Positions 11,479 to 23,400 of a stretch of 64,000 nucleotides of DNA are shown here, in pieces. The stretch is from positions 308,027 through 372,026 of the forward strand of contig MEHQ01004280.1 of the NCBI GenBank assembly GCA_008828725.1, in the 5' to 3' direction. The DNA comes from Saccharina japonica. Its lineage: Eukaryota; Sar; Phaeophyceae; Laminariales; Laminariaceae. The position numbers were made by a program, and so were the translations under genes. The notes below the pieces were generated by a model. The model saw only the letters and a program-made list of their open reading frames with translations. It did not search any database and had not been told where the DNA came from. Every line of letters begins with the position of its first letter. The first letter of the stretch is position 1.

Positions 11479-11812
11479 GGATGGTGAAAAACAAATACCT
11501 TACTCTGGTTCCCCAACCACTGTACTGTTATTAATACCCGGTACGAAGTGTGAATATGAATACCACTACTTCCTCCAGGAAATGTTGGCGCAGTCTCGGT
11601 GCAGATTTGAAGGCGTTGTAAGTTGCACGAGGAGGAAGGAAGCTTAAACAGCTCGAGCGAGAGACAGAGGCTCTGGCTGTCGGGCCTGACTCTGATATGA
11701 TATTCCTCATGTAATCTCTCACTCTCCTCCTCTCTGTTTTTATTTTCACCTCTCCGTTTCTCTCCCTCTCTCCCTCTCTCCCTCCCTCCCTCTCTCCCTC
11801 CCCCCCCCCCCC
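11479..11812 (+). repeat. Repeat block B
   Basis: About 330 bp starting GGATGGTGAAAAACAAATAC and ending in CT/C-rich sequence, repeated at 12378. Two substitutions were seen between the copies (G/A near 11549 and near 11610). Confidence 0.85.
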
Positions 11813-11818
11813 CCCCCC
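11755..11818 (+). repeat. CT-rich tract ending in a C homopolymer
   Basis: CTCTCCCT array followed by an uninterrupted C run of about 20 bases at the end of block B. Confidence 0.8.
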
Positions 11819-11829
11819 TTCACGAATTC

Positions 11830-12280
11830 ATTGGAGGCTGTCCTCCATTTGCATGAAAGTCCGCCACACAAGCGATTCTTAGTAGGATGCAGCTGACCCT
11901 TCATGCGACTCGCTCAACACCTCACGGTGCTTCGCCCTTGGTGCAAGCAATGCCTGCCTGGCTGGTGAAAACCCAACGTGCTATATACGTCCCGGCATTG
12001 TAGGGATGCGAGGGGTCTATGGTCATACAACTACGGCCATGCGCGACAAGAGTACACCCCCCAATCTCCGTCTCGAAAGGGATGTGTGGACAAATCAATG
12101 GCCCAACGACAAAAGGCAACCAACAAATGAGTACACCCCCCCCCTCCGTCCCGGCATTGTATGGATGCGGGGGTCTATGGCCATACGACTACGGGTCATG
12201 CATGAATATCGAGTACACCCCCACTCCCCCCCCCCTCCTGCTTCATCTCGAAAGGGATGCGTGGTCAATGGTTAAATGAT
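11830..12280 (+). repeat. Interspersed family R1 (two joined units)
   Basis: Contains GGCTGGTGAAAACCCAACGT, CGGCATTGTAGGGATGCGAG and GTCTCGAAAGGGATG(T/C)GTGG, with the second half repeated from about 12150. The same segments recur at 7.62, 18.36, 25.93 and, inverted, at 38.1 and 59.8 kb. No coding potential is evident. Confidence 0.75.
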
Positions 12281-12377
12281 TCGCTGCCTAACCGATGCGA
12301 GTCGACAAGGGAACGAAAGGGCTGAATGACTACAACATAGGGTGGAGAAAAAAAGGAAAAGGCGAAGATAATCAATG

Positions 12378-12714
12378 GGATGGTGAAAAACAAATACCTT
12401 ACTCTGGTTCCCCAACCACTGTACTGTTATTAATACCCGGTACGAAGTATGAATATGAATACCACTACTTCCTCCAGGAAATGTTGGCGCAGTCTCGGTG
12501 CAGATTTAAAGGCGTTGTAAGTTGCACGAGGAGGAAGGAAGCTTAAACAGCTCGAGCGAGAGACAGAGGCTCTGGCTGTCGGGCCTGACTCTGATATGAT
12601 ATTCCTCATGTAATCTCTCACTCTCCTCCTCTCTGTTTTTATTTTCACCTCTCCGTTTCTCTCCCTCTCTCCCTCTCTCCCTCTCTCCCTCCCTCCCTCT
12701 CTCCCTCCCCCCCC
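12378..12714 (+). repeat. Repeat block B'
   Basis: Second copy of block B, 899 bp downstream. Its CT-rich end runs straight into block A'. Confidence 0.85.
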
Positions 12715-12725
12715 GGGACAAGCAG

Positions 12726-12884
12726 CCTCTCGTGGCTCCGCCCGGCGCACCCACCGTGGGCATGTGGGTGGAGGAGCGATACTGCGGCCTGACGACGTGG
12801 GTGGTGACACTCCTCAGTGGCCTCGTGTGCGCCTACTTCTGCCCCTGCGACCGCCGCACCGTCTGGATTAGCGAAGGGGTTAAG
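12726..12884 (+). CDS. Cys-rich membrane protein, copy 2, penultimate exon
   Basis: This is identical to the exon at 8024-8182, shifted by 4,702 bp, with the same acceptor, donor and frame. Upstream sequence differs from copy 1 beyond the CT-rich tract (here the 330-bp B repeat), so the two copies cannot share the same upstream exon by local structure. Copy 2 may be spliced from copy 1's 5' exon, may have a new 5' end, or may be silent. Confidence 0.68.
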
Positions 12885-14617
12885 GTAAGCCAACAAGAAG
12901 AGTGCGCTTAAAAAGAGACCGGTCTTATTGGGGAGGTCAAGGCCTTCTTTGGCCTTCATATGATACCTGGCAGTTTTTAGGTATAGTGGCGGTCAGTCAA
13001 GGACTCAACTCCGCGGTCTCCAGCAACGATGCTGGCCTTTTTGGGGGCGCCCAATGTCCTCCTTTTGCTTGTTTACTGTTTACACTATACTTAGGGTAGG
13101 GGTGCGGTCAGCCAGTACGGGATTAAAGCGCGGTCTCCCATTATAGCGTATTTGTACATTAAGGTAGCGGTCACGGTTTAAGAGAAGGGGGTGCATGTCA
13201 GGCCTGTTCGACCTCTCTTAGTAATAACCGAACTTAGCTTAAAAACCGAAATTGGAATGGTATACCTGGTACCTTTAGTTTTTGCCCGTGACAAGTTAGT
13301 TGGCCTATCTTAAACCGGTACTTCTCTTATAAACCGACATTGATAGCTCTTAAACCGCGAGCCCCCCACTGCAAGCTGGAACGCGCGTGGCAGACGCGCT
13401 GTGTCGCGGCGCAGAAAGTCGGGCCCCGAGAGCCGCCCGGCGTGTGTCTGTGTCTGTTGTCCTTCGGGTGGGTGCCTACCGTCGAGTGAGAGCATGCTGT
13501 CGAGTTGAGTTTGGTGGTGCCTTTGGTAGGACATCACGGCGAAAGGGGGGTGCCTGCTGCCACAACGAAGCGCGTCGCGAGAGTCGATCGACTTGCTCGG
13601 TTTGCTACCGCAAGGTAGCGGACCACGGGCATTTGGTCGACTCGCTCGTAGCGGGCTAACACTATTCCTTCGGGCTGCCGTTTTTGTTTGGGCCAGACGT
13701 TGTTTCTTGGGGCGAACGTTTTGTTTTTGCTAACGTTCTTCTTTGCGTCAACGTGCCGAGTTCGGACTGAATGTCTAGCGTTATTTTTCGGGTCAACGTG
13801 CCGAGCTCGGAGTGGATGTCCAAAATGAACGAAACGCTGTGTGGGTGTGCGCGACGAGAACGCAAACCAAATGAGTTAAACAGTGTGCATAAAAGCTCGT
13901 CACCTTTTAGGGAGTCAGAGGGAAGTGAAGGGGAACAAAAGATCATTGAAGTAATTAAAACAGCGTCAGCCACCCGAAGCAGCCCAGCAGCCCAAAGTTC
14001 TTGAAAACTTCTTGTTTTAAGGACAGCGAGTTGGGTGTCCGAATTAAAGCTGAAGGAGGACACGCGAGGAGCAGCTAGTGCTCGAACTGTTACGCGCTCA
14101 CACTTTTCGAAGTATGTGTCTGACAGCAGTTGTCATTTTTTGTGATCCCAATAGCTGAGGGTTCCAACATGTTTAGTTGGATGCGAACGGCGCTCGCCCG
14201 CCTCACGGGAGGTAGTGGACCGCCTCTGGTCTCTGTCCTTTTCGAAGTTGCAGCATCGCAGCAGCAGCTAGTTCTCGTCCGCTCCAACACTCACTCATTG
14301 ATTGTACTCGCCCTCAATTATTATAATTGAGCTCAATTTTTATGTCCGGCTTATATCTCAATCGCTCACATACACGAGTATATAGCCGGTAGGAAGGAAA
14401 CACGTTGTACAAAACTCAAACGAGGACGCTAATTGTTACTGCTAGTGCATGGTTTAGGTTGGCATTCCTTAGCTGCCGTCATGCTAACACACTGCCGGTA
14501 TTGTTGTGAATATATTCTTACGTTAGGTTAGGGACTACGTTGTTACGTTAAGTTTATTTTTTCCGCATGTCCGCCTTTTCGCATTTTTTTCCCCCTCTCC
14601 CCTCCTACCCCTCTCAG

Positions 14618-14701
14618 TACAACGAGAAAGGAGCTACGGTGGACGACTACCTCTTCCTCAACCCCTGCCCCAAGGGCAGCATCTGCAACAACTGCCACTA
14701 A
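14618..14701 (+). CDS. Cys-rich membrane protein, copy 2, last exon
   Basis: This is identical to 9916-9999, ending SICNNCH and TAA. The only base difference found between the two 3.49-kb blocks lies in the intron just upstream (9836 T versus 14538 C). Confidence 0.7.
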   Translation, partial: YNEKGATVDDYLFLNPCPKGSICNNCH

Positions 14702-14924
14702 GCGGCGACCGCTGCTCTGGAAGCCCTACCACGCGCAGCATCTGCACCGCTTGGCCGTGAAGCACAACCCCTACTCTGGCAGCTATTTTACTCGCCGTGC
14801 AGCCTCCACAACCCCCGCCACCAAGCGCGTGCCCTTTTCTGGTAGATACATAAAAACGCCTCTCAGCATCTACAACTCTTACCGTTAAGCGCGACCCCTG
14901 TTCCCTCCAGCGATGATAGCGCTG
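14678..14924 (+). repeat. Degenerate 59-64-bp tandem repeat in the 3' region, copy 2
   Basis: Same array as 9976-10222 in block A'. Confidence 0.6.
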
Positions 14925-17708
14925 CTCGAGCCCTTCGACGCGCAGTTTGCCTCTCGCTGGAACGGTAGGGCCCTGAGCGTTTGCCTCGGGTTATACACCA
15001 CGCGAAATCCCTTTGTCTCTACTACGGAAGGTGATAGTTACCGTAGTGCCGGGAGAAGCCTGTTTGTGGCGATTTTATATTTGTATAGTTCGAAGCACAA
15101 AAATATTTTGTGCAAGTAAATCACTCGGTAGTGAGGCAGCAGACGGCAACATCGCTATAGTTTGGGGCTTACAGCTACTTTTGTATATTTCCCGCTGGAC
15201 GCCCGGTTGAACCTCGAACACAGTTTTTGAGGTGGCTTTTTTTCCAGGGCGCTCGGAGGGAGGGAGGGTTGGTTGGTTCAATTCTTGGTAAGGCTTTGTT
15301 TTGGCCTTTTTTCAATAATTTTCGTCAACTGGGACGGGTTTTCTCGACGAAAATGGGTGGGCTAAGGCGAAGGCCCCGGGAATCGTGCGATTCCGTAAAC
15401 TAAGGACAGGTCTCGGCAGAAAACGCCATTTCCGAACGCATTTCCAACGGTGTTTTTAGTACATAAGGTGCTTGAGTGTATACCCTGCGGTATCCGGGTA
15501 CCAAACCTGGTTGTTGTCTCCATTCAAGCACGGGGTAGGTACCTTGGTATGTTTCGCTCCCAGACTACACTCGTGTTCGCTACTGAAAGCACCCTTGAGA
15601 ATATTTTCATTCGTAGTATCTCGCACGCGATTTGTTTGGTTGTTTCCGAGCTCTTGTGTCTCCCTCTGATCGTTGCCTTCGCTGGGGCTAGCTGAGAGGG
15701 TGGGTCGATGTAGTGTCGGCGGTGGGTTCGAACTTGACTTTGATAACTCCACGGCGCGTTACTGTATCTTTCTTTACTCGCGAGGTGATGCTTTCTATTG
15801 CCTGCTTTTCCCGTTTCGTGTCAGGCGTATGAATATTGAGGAGCGCTTTCTGCTTCGCGTTGATGTTTTATTCAAAGATACCCCGAAGGATACCGATCTT
15901 TAGATCGATATTTTCGGGCGCATCAAGGTCTATTTTGGCCTAACTCTAGCGTAGGCAGACGGTCAGTCCAGGGGCCAACCCGCGGTCACCTGTATAGCAT
16001 CGTTGGCTCCAGCGTTTTAGTAGAGAAGGCAAGGGCACCCTTAAGAGACGGTGTTCCCACGTCAATTTCTAGGGAACCAACGCCCCAGAGTTTTGTATAA
16101 TGTATAGTGGCGTTTTTTTGTTGTAAAATAGTTAGATCCAACGCGTCTACGTATATACCACTTTCTTTAGAGTTTCTCGACCTAGGGTCCGGGCCAGTGG
16201 GGGGCGGCTTCCGGGTTTATAGTGAAGAGCGGCGTATTTTATTTTCGGGTGGATGCACCCTGACATTACGGAGGTTATACGAATGCATGCCTGCCTGCCT
16301 ATACGCCCCCCCTTTTCTTCCGCAACCTGTAGCCGCTGTACTATGGCTGAGTGGGGCTTTGCGATTCTTGTTTCCTTGGCTCAGCGTACGGATATCGGCC
16401 CGGGGCGCGTAAAAGCGGCAGTGTGAATGGAATTTAAGTGATTATTTGTGTTTTTCGGCGGCTTTACGGTTTCTGCGGTGGCAGTAATATGGAAGCATGG
16501 CAGCTGCTCGGTCGCTGTTTTTTTTAACCGCGTACGAGGATCGGCATTTATTATATACGGTATGGAATAATGGCAGATGCTTTTTGGTTTCTATTTTACA
16601 ACGCCTCCACCGGCTTCTACGGTATGGGATATGGAATGCCTGGTGTGGAATGATGGGACATGGAGCATGGAACATGGAACATGGAAGGCATTCCTTAATA
16701 GTTCCTCAAAACTAGGCCACAGGTACTTAAATATCTACGGTAATCCCCAGTGGGTACCGCTGGGGTCTCCAAACAAATGAAAATTAGTTCATTTCCGAGT
16801 GTTTTTCCCTCTAAAACCGTACTTGGACATGTCGGGTTGAAAAATAAAAACGGATCCCGCATTTTTGCGTTTAGACGCAAAACTCGGATGTGCCAGTTTT
16901 CCGCGTCCGCTCGCTTGTCTACCTTCGGCCTTTGACCGAACTCGGTTGTAAAACAGCAACAAGCCCGTTCTACAGAGGTCAATCAACGGCGTCAAGGTCT
17001 TGCTGTGAGTTTTTCGCTCGGAATATAAACACGCGAAGTCGTTTTAAGGCGTGGCTAAACATGAAAAACAATGTCCCAACACACTATAAACAGACGAAAC
17101 GGCGCGCCCTAAATGCAGGAGCGACCGGCGATTGTTTTCCTGCAGGTCATTGGTTTGATTGGTTCAGCCAGGCTGGCCTCTCGACCCCCCTTTTACACAA
17201 AAACCGATGCCAACATACACTGTGGGGCCGCGCGACCGCCCCTGCCCACCTCGAGCCCCCGTCAGGGTTGCAGTTAGGTCGGGGATCGGGTTGGTCTGGA
17301 CCCACGTGCAAAACTACAATTGACCACGAACGACCTGCAATATATATATATCTATTGCAGATCGCTCCTGCCTTTGGCACAAACGAAAGAAAACATGCAG
17401 CCCTCAAACCGATTACCAAAAGTAATTCCCCTCATATCGTTGACTGTGGTTTCGAAAGCCTACGCGTACATCCTGTGAAGACAGTCAGCTCGTGGAATCA
17501 TGATGCGTGGTACTAATACACAGCAGTAGCACCTAGGGAACAGCAGGGCTGCGCATTTGGCCCTGCTCTACAGTGATTTATGGTACTGTTGCCCAGTAAG
17601 CCGAAGAGGTGATGGTAATGGTAATTATGATGACCGTGGCAAAAATGATGTGGTTCTCGCAGCATTACTTCCTCTTTTTGAAATATAAACGATTTCCGAG
17701 GCGTAAAC

Positions 17709-17880
17709 AATGGGAGGGTCATACTAAAACCCGTGCAACCCGCATGATGTAACACATGTTTCCTGGGTTGGGCCTATATACTACGCATGCAGATCCTGCA
17801 CAGCATCCCACAACGGCATGTGAGGAACTAGATGATCTGTCTGATCTATCTGTTGATGATCTGTCCGACGAAGTGTGCAT
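17709..17880. repeat. CGGACAGAT-family partial copy
   Basis: Shares GCATGATGTAACACATGTTT and GATCTGTCCGACGAAGTGTG with the 24.5-kb element. Confidence 0.5.
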
Positions 17881-18357
17881 AGTGTACCACTACACTCGTG
17901 TTCCGTGGACAATTAACTTGAAATTAGATAGTGTTGGATAAAGTTACACCTGTAAAGGGGGTTTTGACGTTGGCGACGCAAATTGTTTATTTGCAGACCC
18001 GGGGATTACACACACCATACCATCGACCTATGCAAACCCTCCCAGGAATAATTTCTACCGTATACAGTACATAGGCGACGCGTGTGAAAAGCGGCACGGT
18101 GCGGGGAAATGTTTCGTGTGAAAAGGCGGGGGTTGGAGCCATTTCTCGCCGAGCGTTACCCGAACGAAATGCCTAATCATCATAAACGGCGGTTTCGCAA
18201 AAACAGATGGTTGCGACGAATATCGAAACTCGAATTTCGACCCAAGTCTATTGGCCCTCGCTGGTAAGAACGGGGGTGAAGTTTAAACACGATGTGCTTT
18301 GTGCTGTGTGGAGCATGGAAAAACTCATTGAGCGAGCGTTTAAAGCCTCATGTTCGT

Positions 18358-18540
18358 AGACCGCCCCTCCCCCGCCCGCCGTCCCGACATTGTAGGGGTG
18401 CCGGGGTTTATGGCTCCCTATGACTACGACCATGCATGGCATGAGTATACCTCTCCCATGCTCCGTCTCGAAAGGAGTGCGTGGTCAATGGCCATCAACC
18501 GCCAAACGACTAACGCAAGCAACAATGAGTACGCCCCCGG
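18358..18540 (+). repeat. Interspersed family R1, partial copy
   Basis: Carries GTCCCGACATTGTAGGGGTG, the TATGACTACGACCATGCATG segment and GTCTCGAAAGGAGTGCGTGG. Confidence 0.72.
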
Positions 18541-20387
18541 CCGGGGTGCATTCACTGTGTACGAAGAGCCGAGTTTTGAGATCGGAAAAAAGGGATTTTC
18601 ACTCCTACTATATACTTCGTATATCATGAACAGCGGGTGGCTCAGCCCATGTTCGTTGAGGCCCGTTGCCGAGTCACAAGAGACCGGCATTTGCATTCCG
18701 TCCGAGCGCCGATGTCCTGCACTGCAAACTGCCCTACCGGCCCGGCCCTCTCAGCCTTAACATCTCCTGGGAACTATATACTCGGGAGATGTTTTTGTAA
18801 TTTTTGAGTGGAACGCACGCTTTCTCAAGTAAGAAATCTAGCCTGGGCCGGTGTCCCGGCTTACCAGGGGGGCCGGTACTATCTATGGACGACGGGTGGG
18901 CCACCCCATGCTCATTGGGGCTTGACGCCGAATCGCGACAGGTCGGCGTTCGCGTCTGTCCCGAGCGCCGACATCTGTCGAACCGCTTGTCCCGCGAAAG
19001 CGTCGAGTTCCTCGCTCGTGTATTCTCCGCTCGGGTTCCATCCCACCGAAGACATCACCTATTTTGGGTACACGAGAGTAGTAGGGACAGATACATAGTG
19101 CTTTTTAACTGTCTTACGTATAGACAGATGCATATTTTTTTCTTTGTCTTTGATCCGAGAGCACGCGCAGAGAAACACATAAAAGTGCCTTTCATATACT
19201 GGTATATATATGGAAGTACACCGTAACTACAGCCGCCACCTTGTACGACATATCTGGTATAGGTGGCGAGTTCGTTCCGTACAAAGCCTGTCAAAGTGTA
19301 TAGACCACGCTTAAAAACCTACACACACCCCGGAGCAAGTGCGATCGAAGTATCACGCCAAGCTCGCCAATATAACTTTTAAGGCTGGAAACTTTCGATC
19401 TCTTAGTTTGGCGTTTATATTACAGTATTGCACTACTGTAGTTTTTCCCAGAAACATGTATTGTACTGAGCTGTAGCGTACGCATCGATCAAAGTACCAC
19501 CACTGCCGTGTACCAGGTACGTCTTTAAACGACCGCTGCAAAACATATCGCACACTGACCTCTCGACCCGATGACCCATGGGCTAAAGGCGCACCAGGTA
19601 GTGCAAGTATAGAACGGATACATGAGTAAAGCACAAACTAACCCAACTAACGGGGTTGCCAATCTGTTTGTGCTGGGTAGTTCTACTTGTGCTAAGGAGC
19701 CCTTTCGCCTGCCAGTCACAACAGCATCACGTCACATGGGCCCGACATGTAGTGACATGGTTCGTGCCGAGAGCACCATGGGTTTGACTATTCACGACCG
19801 ATCTCCTATTAATAGCATACCCCAGCGGTCCTTTCATTTCCTCCCAAATGAGTGATATTTGCTACTGGCTGTCGAAGGGAAACGTCGCAACCACCACAAA
19901 GTGAAACAGTCACGGGGACGGTCGACGAAACGGCAAGAAATTGAACGTTCGATGGTCGACTGCCGCCTCCGTGGATTGGCTACTGTGGCTACTGTAACTA
20001 GTGTAACTACTGTAAGAAGTTATCATACATGGGACAGATGACAATCTACTGTAGACCATCTAGATCCTGTGTATGTCATTATGAGATGTTGCGATCGATA
20101 GGTATCGTTAAACATCTAACCCAAGATCGTGCAGGTCATACACGAAGCTTTCATAGGCCAGGGGTCTATCTGTCCTGACATATCTGGAGGATGCAGACTA
20201 CATACATCAGGGACGTATGTTTTGATATTAAGGACAAGAACAAATCAGACAACTAATACGGGAACGGATGACGCCTTTTTCGATTGGAAAGCAGGGGGCC
20301 CATATCAATCACTTTAAACTTACCCCCCCTGAAACATATTGATACTAAATCGGGGTCTGAGCGGTCCGATGAGTTTTCTCTGCTCAC

Positions 20388-20462
20388 CTCATTCACAGTC
20401 GGTGGGGTGCGTTCGTTAGACGCCACGCTCTCCGCCGCGACAGCCGCCATCTCCCGGCGAAC
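20388..20462 (-). CDS. Exon 30 (last found)
   Basis: Acceptor GGTGTATGTCAG, donor GTGAGC at 20388, phase 0 to 0: [20 protein letters not shown] then PTVNE. The frame stays open through that donor for 21 more codons, including SRENSSDRSDPDLVSI, to a perfect GTAAGT donor, so the exon may instead run to 20324 (phase 1). No convincing next exon or stop was found down to 16.2 kb. Confidence 0.72.
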
Positions 20463-23400
20463 CTGACATACACCGCAATACACCGCAGATACGATCGCCG
20501 AGAATGAGGAAACACCAGATCGCGGCTCGCGGCAGGTTTCCATCAAGCATTGACGTATACCACGATAGGGGTTAAGGGTGCATCTGATATTTTATGAGGT
20601 TATAATACTCACTTCATAATATTGATCGTAGTGTAGAACCTGGAAACGTTGTGTTAAACCCGACGAACAACGCCACTGCCTAGGTACCTAGGTATAGGCT
20701 TACCTGGTACAGCGGAACGTTGTGTTAAACCCAACTGGTATTCCAGCGAGGAGGCATGCCTTACTGAGTAGTTTCTCAGTCGAGGAGTATACTATTATTA
20801 CTATGGAACATAGTAATCAGGACCAAATATGCTTGGTAAACAATCTGTTTTATATATTTTTGTATACGTGACGGGTCCTGATTACTATGGCCCCCCGTAG
20901 TCCCAGTCAATAATAGCCAGTTAGACATATTTCGGCCTAATCAGCGATATTGGATATAAGGCTGCTCAGTTGAGAACTACCTGGACCTGGTATACTAATA
21001 GTCAGTAATAGTCAGTAATAGTCAGTCATAGTCAGTCACACCCAGTTATGGCCAGTAATACTCGCAGCCAGTAAAATAGTCAGTAATATTCGTACAGGTT
21101 TCGGCCCTATCATAAACGTGCTATCACTATCGCAGCACGCGTCCATTGTTTTTCCCGCCGACGATGCAACGTACACATCCCGGTCCGGTATACATTAGAT
21201 GTCCCCACGTGCAGCAGTACGAGTAGTACCCCGTGAAGCACGCTAAGCTAACCATTCCCCACTTTCTCTTCTTGAAGGCTCCTCCTTACACATATTTCCC
21301 TTGCACAACAAACGCACATATCATACATGATTCATACTATTAATAGGTATCATGGTTTATGTCGATCACTAAATCAAACGCTACAGAAATAAGTAGATTC
21401 AGGGAAACCGACCACACATCGGACAGGTAACCGGCTCCTACTTCACGATTTGGATGGTTTAGGGCACAGATATTCCTGATCTGTGTGATATAGCTTGCGT
21501 TGCCGGATTGAAACCGTATAATCTGCGTAATCTAGGGCATGTTATCTGCGTTGGATCTGTATTATACAGATCCTGCGCAACGTATCCAAACGGCAAGATG
21601 ATCTACGTAGATCGTGATATACCGGTCCGAAGTGTGAAACCAACCAAGGACACCTATTGAGCTAGTCTACTCCATCGACGCCAGCTGTGAGCTGCTCCAA
21701 ATTGGTCGATACATCGACTCTTCAGTCGTTGCAAGCTGCGGAATACATTGATAGAATAGCACGCGACAGCGCATGATAAACATAAAGTACAAAAAATCAA
21801 ACTGACTCAACTTTTGGACTAAGAACAATAGGAGACCCATTTTATACTGAAGTAGGACAAAGAGCGTCTCACAAAAGCGACCCGTGCTACCGTAGGGGTA
21901 GCCTCTTCATTTTTTGCAGCAACAAAGTGGAGGAACTCTATACCTGCAGTAGGCCGCAGCACCCAACAACCGACTCAGAGAACCGACTCCGAAAAAACAA
22001 CTGTGATACACAACCCCATGATATAGTCAAAACCATATCGGGTCAAAACACACAATGGTTGGGTACAAGCTCCTCAGTTGCATCGGTTCATTGAGTGCAA
22101 TGGTTGAGCAAATTGCAATACTTGATCAATTGCAATGATTGAAAAAGGTTAGGGGATCATAAGTGTTCGAGTACCCCAATACCTGCCGTAGCACGGCTGA
22201 AGAATACTATTAATATGATATAATATCAACAGCACCATTAGTACTACTATTAATACTATATAGGAGCCTGGGTTAAAATGGGTTTTTCTCAAGTGGCGTC
22301 GCGTACTGCATGTACATCGGTGGTGCGTGTTCGCATTTTCTCTTAACATTATATGTCTCGATCGATTGCGACTAGGGTTGATTTGGATTATGGGGAAAGT
22401 TCAACCATAGAGGGCTGTTCACCACCACTTGGTCGGATTGATGGTTGACAGACGGAGAGGAGGAGGTGGTAAGCTTGATTGGAAAGTTGGAAAGCGCCTG
22501 GGGAACGCTTATAAATTTAACCTCGAAAGTAGGAACAAGCAACCAGGTATTGACAGGGGGGATGTCGCGTCTTACACGTACAGCATCCAGTTCGTGCTCA
22601 CCCTTAGCTCTTGGTCGAATTCTCGGCGAGACTCCTCGCGTAACTGTCGAGCCCGCGCCCTGGCGTGGTCAATCTCCCACTCCTTCTGTCGCTCTAGAGG
22701 CTTCTCGGTCCGCAGCGAGCTAGGGACAGAACTATCGTCTCCTTCGCTTGCCTGAATAAGCGCTATGGCCGCCTGAGGTACAAAAACAGCGACAAGGGTA
22801 CGTACGGGCCGACGCAACCAATGATTCACACTACATTTTAATCTACAAAATCATAGGGCCCCATAGAATATATCCTACGGGGATATATAGCATAATGGGC
22901 ACCACGGGATAATACCGTGTGGGATCTCGTCCAGATCGGGACACCACGGGATACTCCCGTGGAGGATCTCGTGGAGGATTTCCTACGGGATTCAACGTGA
23001 GATATATCAGGGATGCGTTTTTCCTCGTGGCGGTAATTACCCGAAATTATTAGGGCGAAGTAATATTTATTTTCAGACGAACTTGTTTTCGTCCCCTGTC
23101 CCCGGGGTATAATAACGACTCCACATAGAATGGAAACCTCTGAATTGTTTTTTTTCAAACGCTGCTCATTATGTTGCGTATACATGTGATGATTTGCTGC
23201 GAACACCACCCATCACATATGCTATGATACGATGTAGATTGATTTGGAAGTTATGGCGAGCGGGGGGCACTCGGGGATGACAACCCCCCCCCCAAAAAAA
23301 ACAAATACGCCTTTTGTCCTGGAATGGGAGGAAACTGGGAAAACTTTGGGAAAAGCTGAAAAAGGCTGTTTCCCTGAAAACGTTGGGTTCCAGAAATGGG

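Larger units (their letters stand above)
12692..16180 (+). repeat. Segmental duplication block A', copy 2
   Basis: Direct repeat of block A at a 4,702-bp offset. It begins in a CT-rich tract and ends at TTTCTCGA, after which the two copies diverge (B repeat after copy 1, unrelated DNA after copy 2). Near identity points to a very recent event or an assembly artefact. Confidence 0.92.
16181..20323. other. No supported exon between the two loci
   Basis: Holds R1 and CGGACAGAT-family fragments and a diverged duplicate pair (about 18.63-18.74 and 18.88-18.99 kb, sharing GAGCGCCGA(C/T) and CCATG segments). A 208-codon plus frame (16890-17516) shows no domain. The 3' end of the main gene may lie here unrecognised. 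Confidence 0.45.

Noticed and set aside
16890-17516. 208-codon open frame on the plus strand
   Set aside because: No recognisable domain and irregular composition. It overlaps an equally plausible minus reading near 16.85-16.97 kb, so neither can be preferred.
19635-19710. Possible next exon after exon 30 (AKGLLSTSRTTQHKQIGNP)
   Set aside because: Only a weak GTTAGT donor and no link to a further exon or stop.
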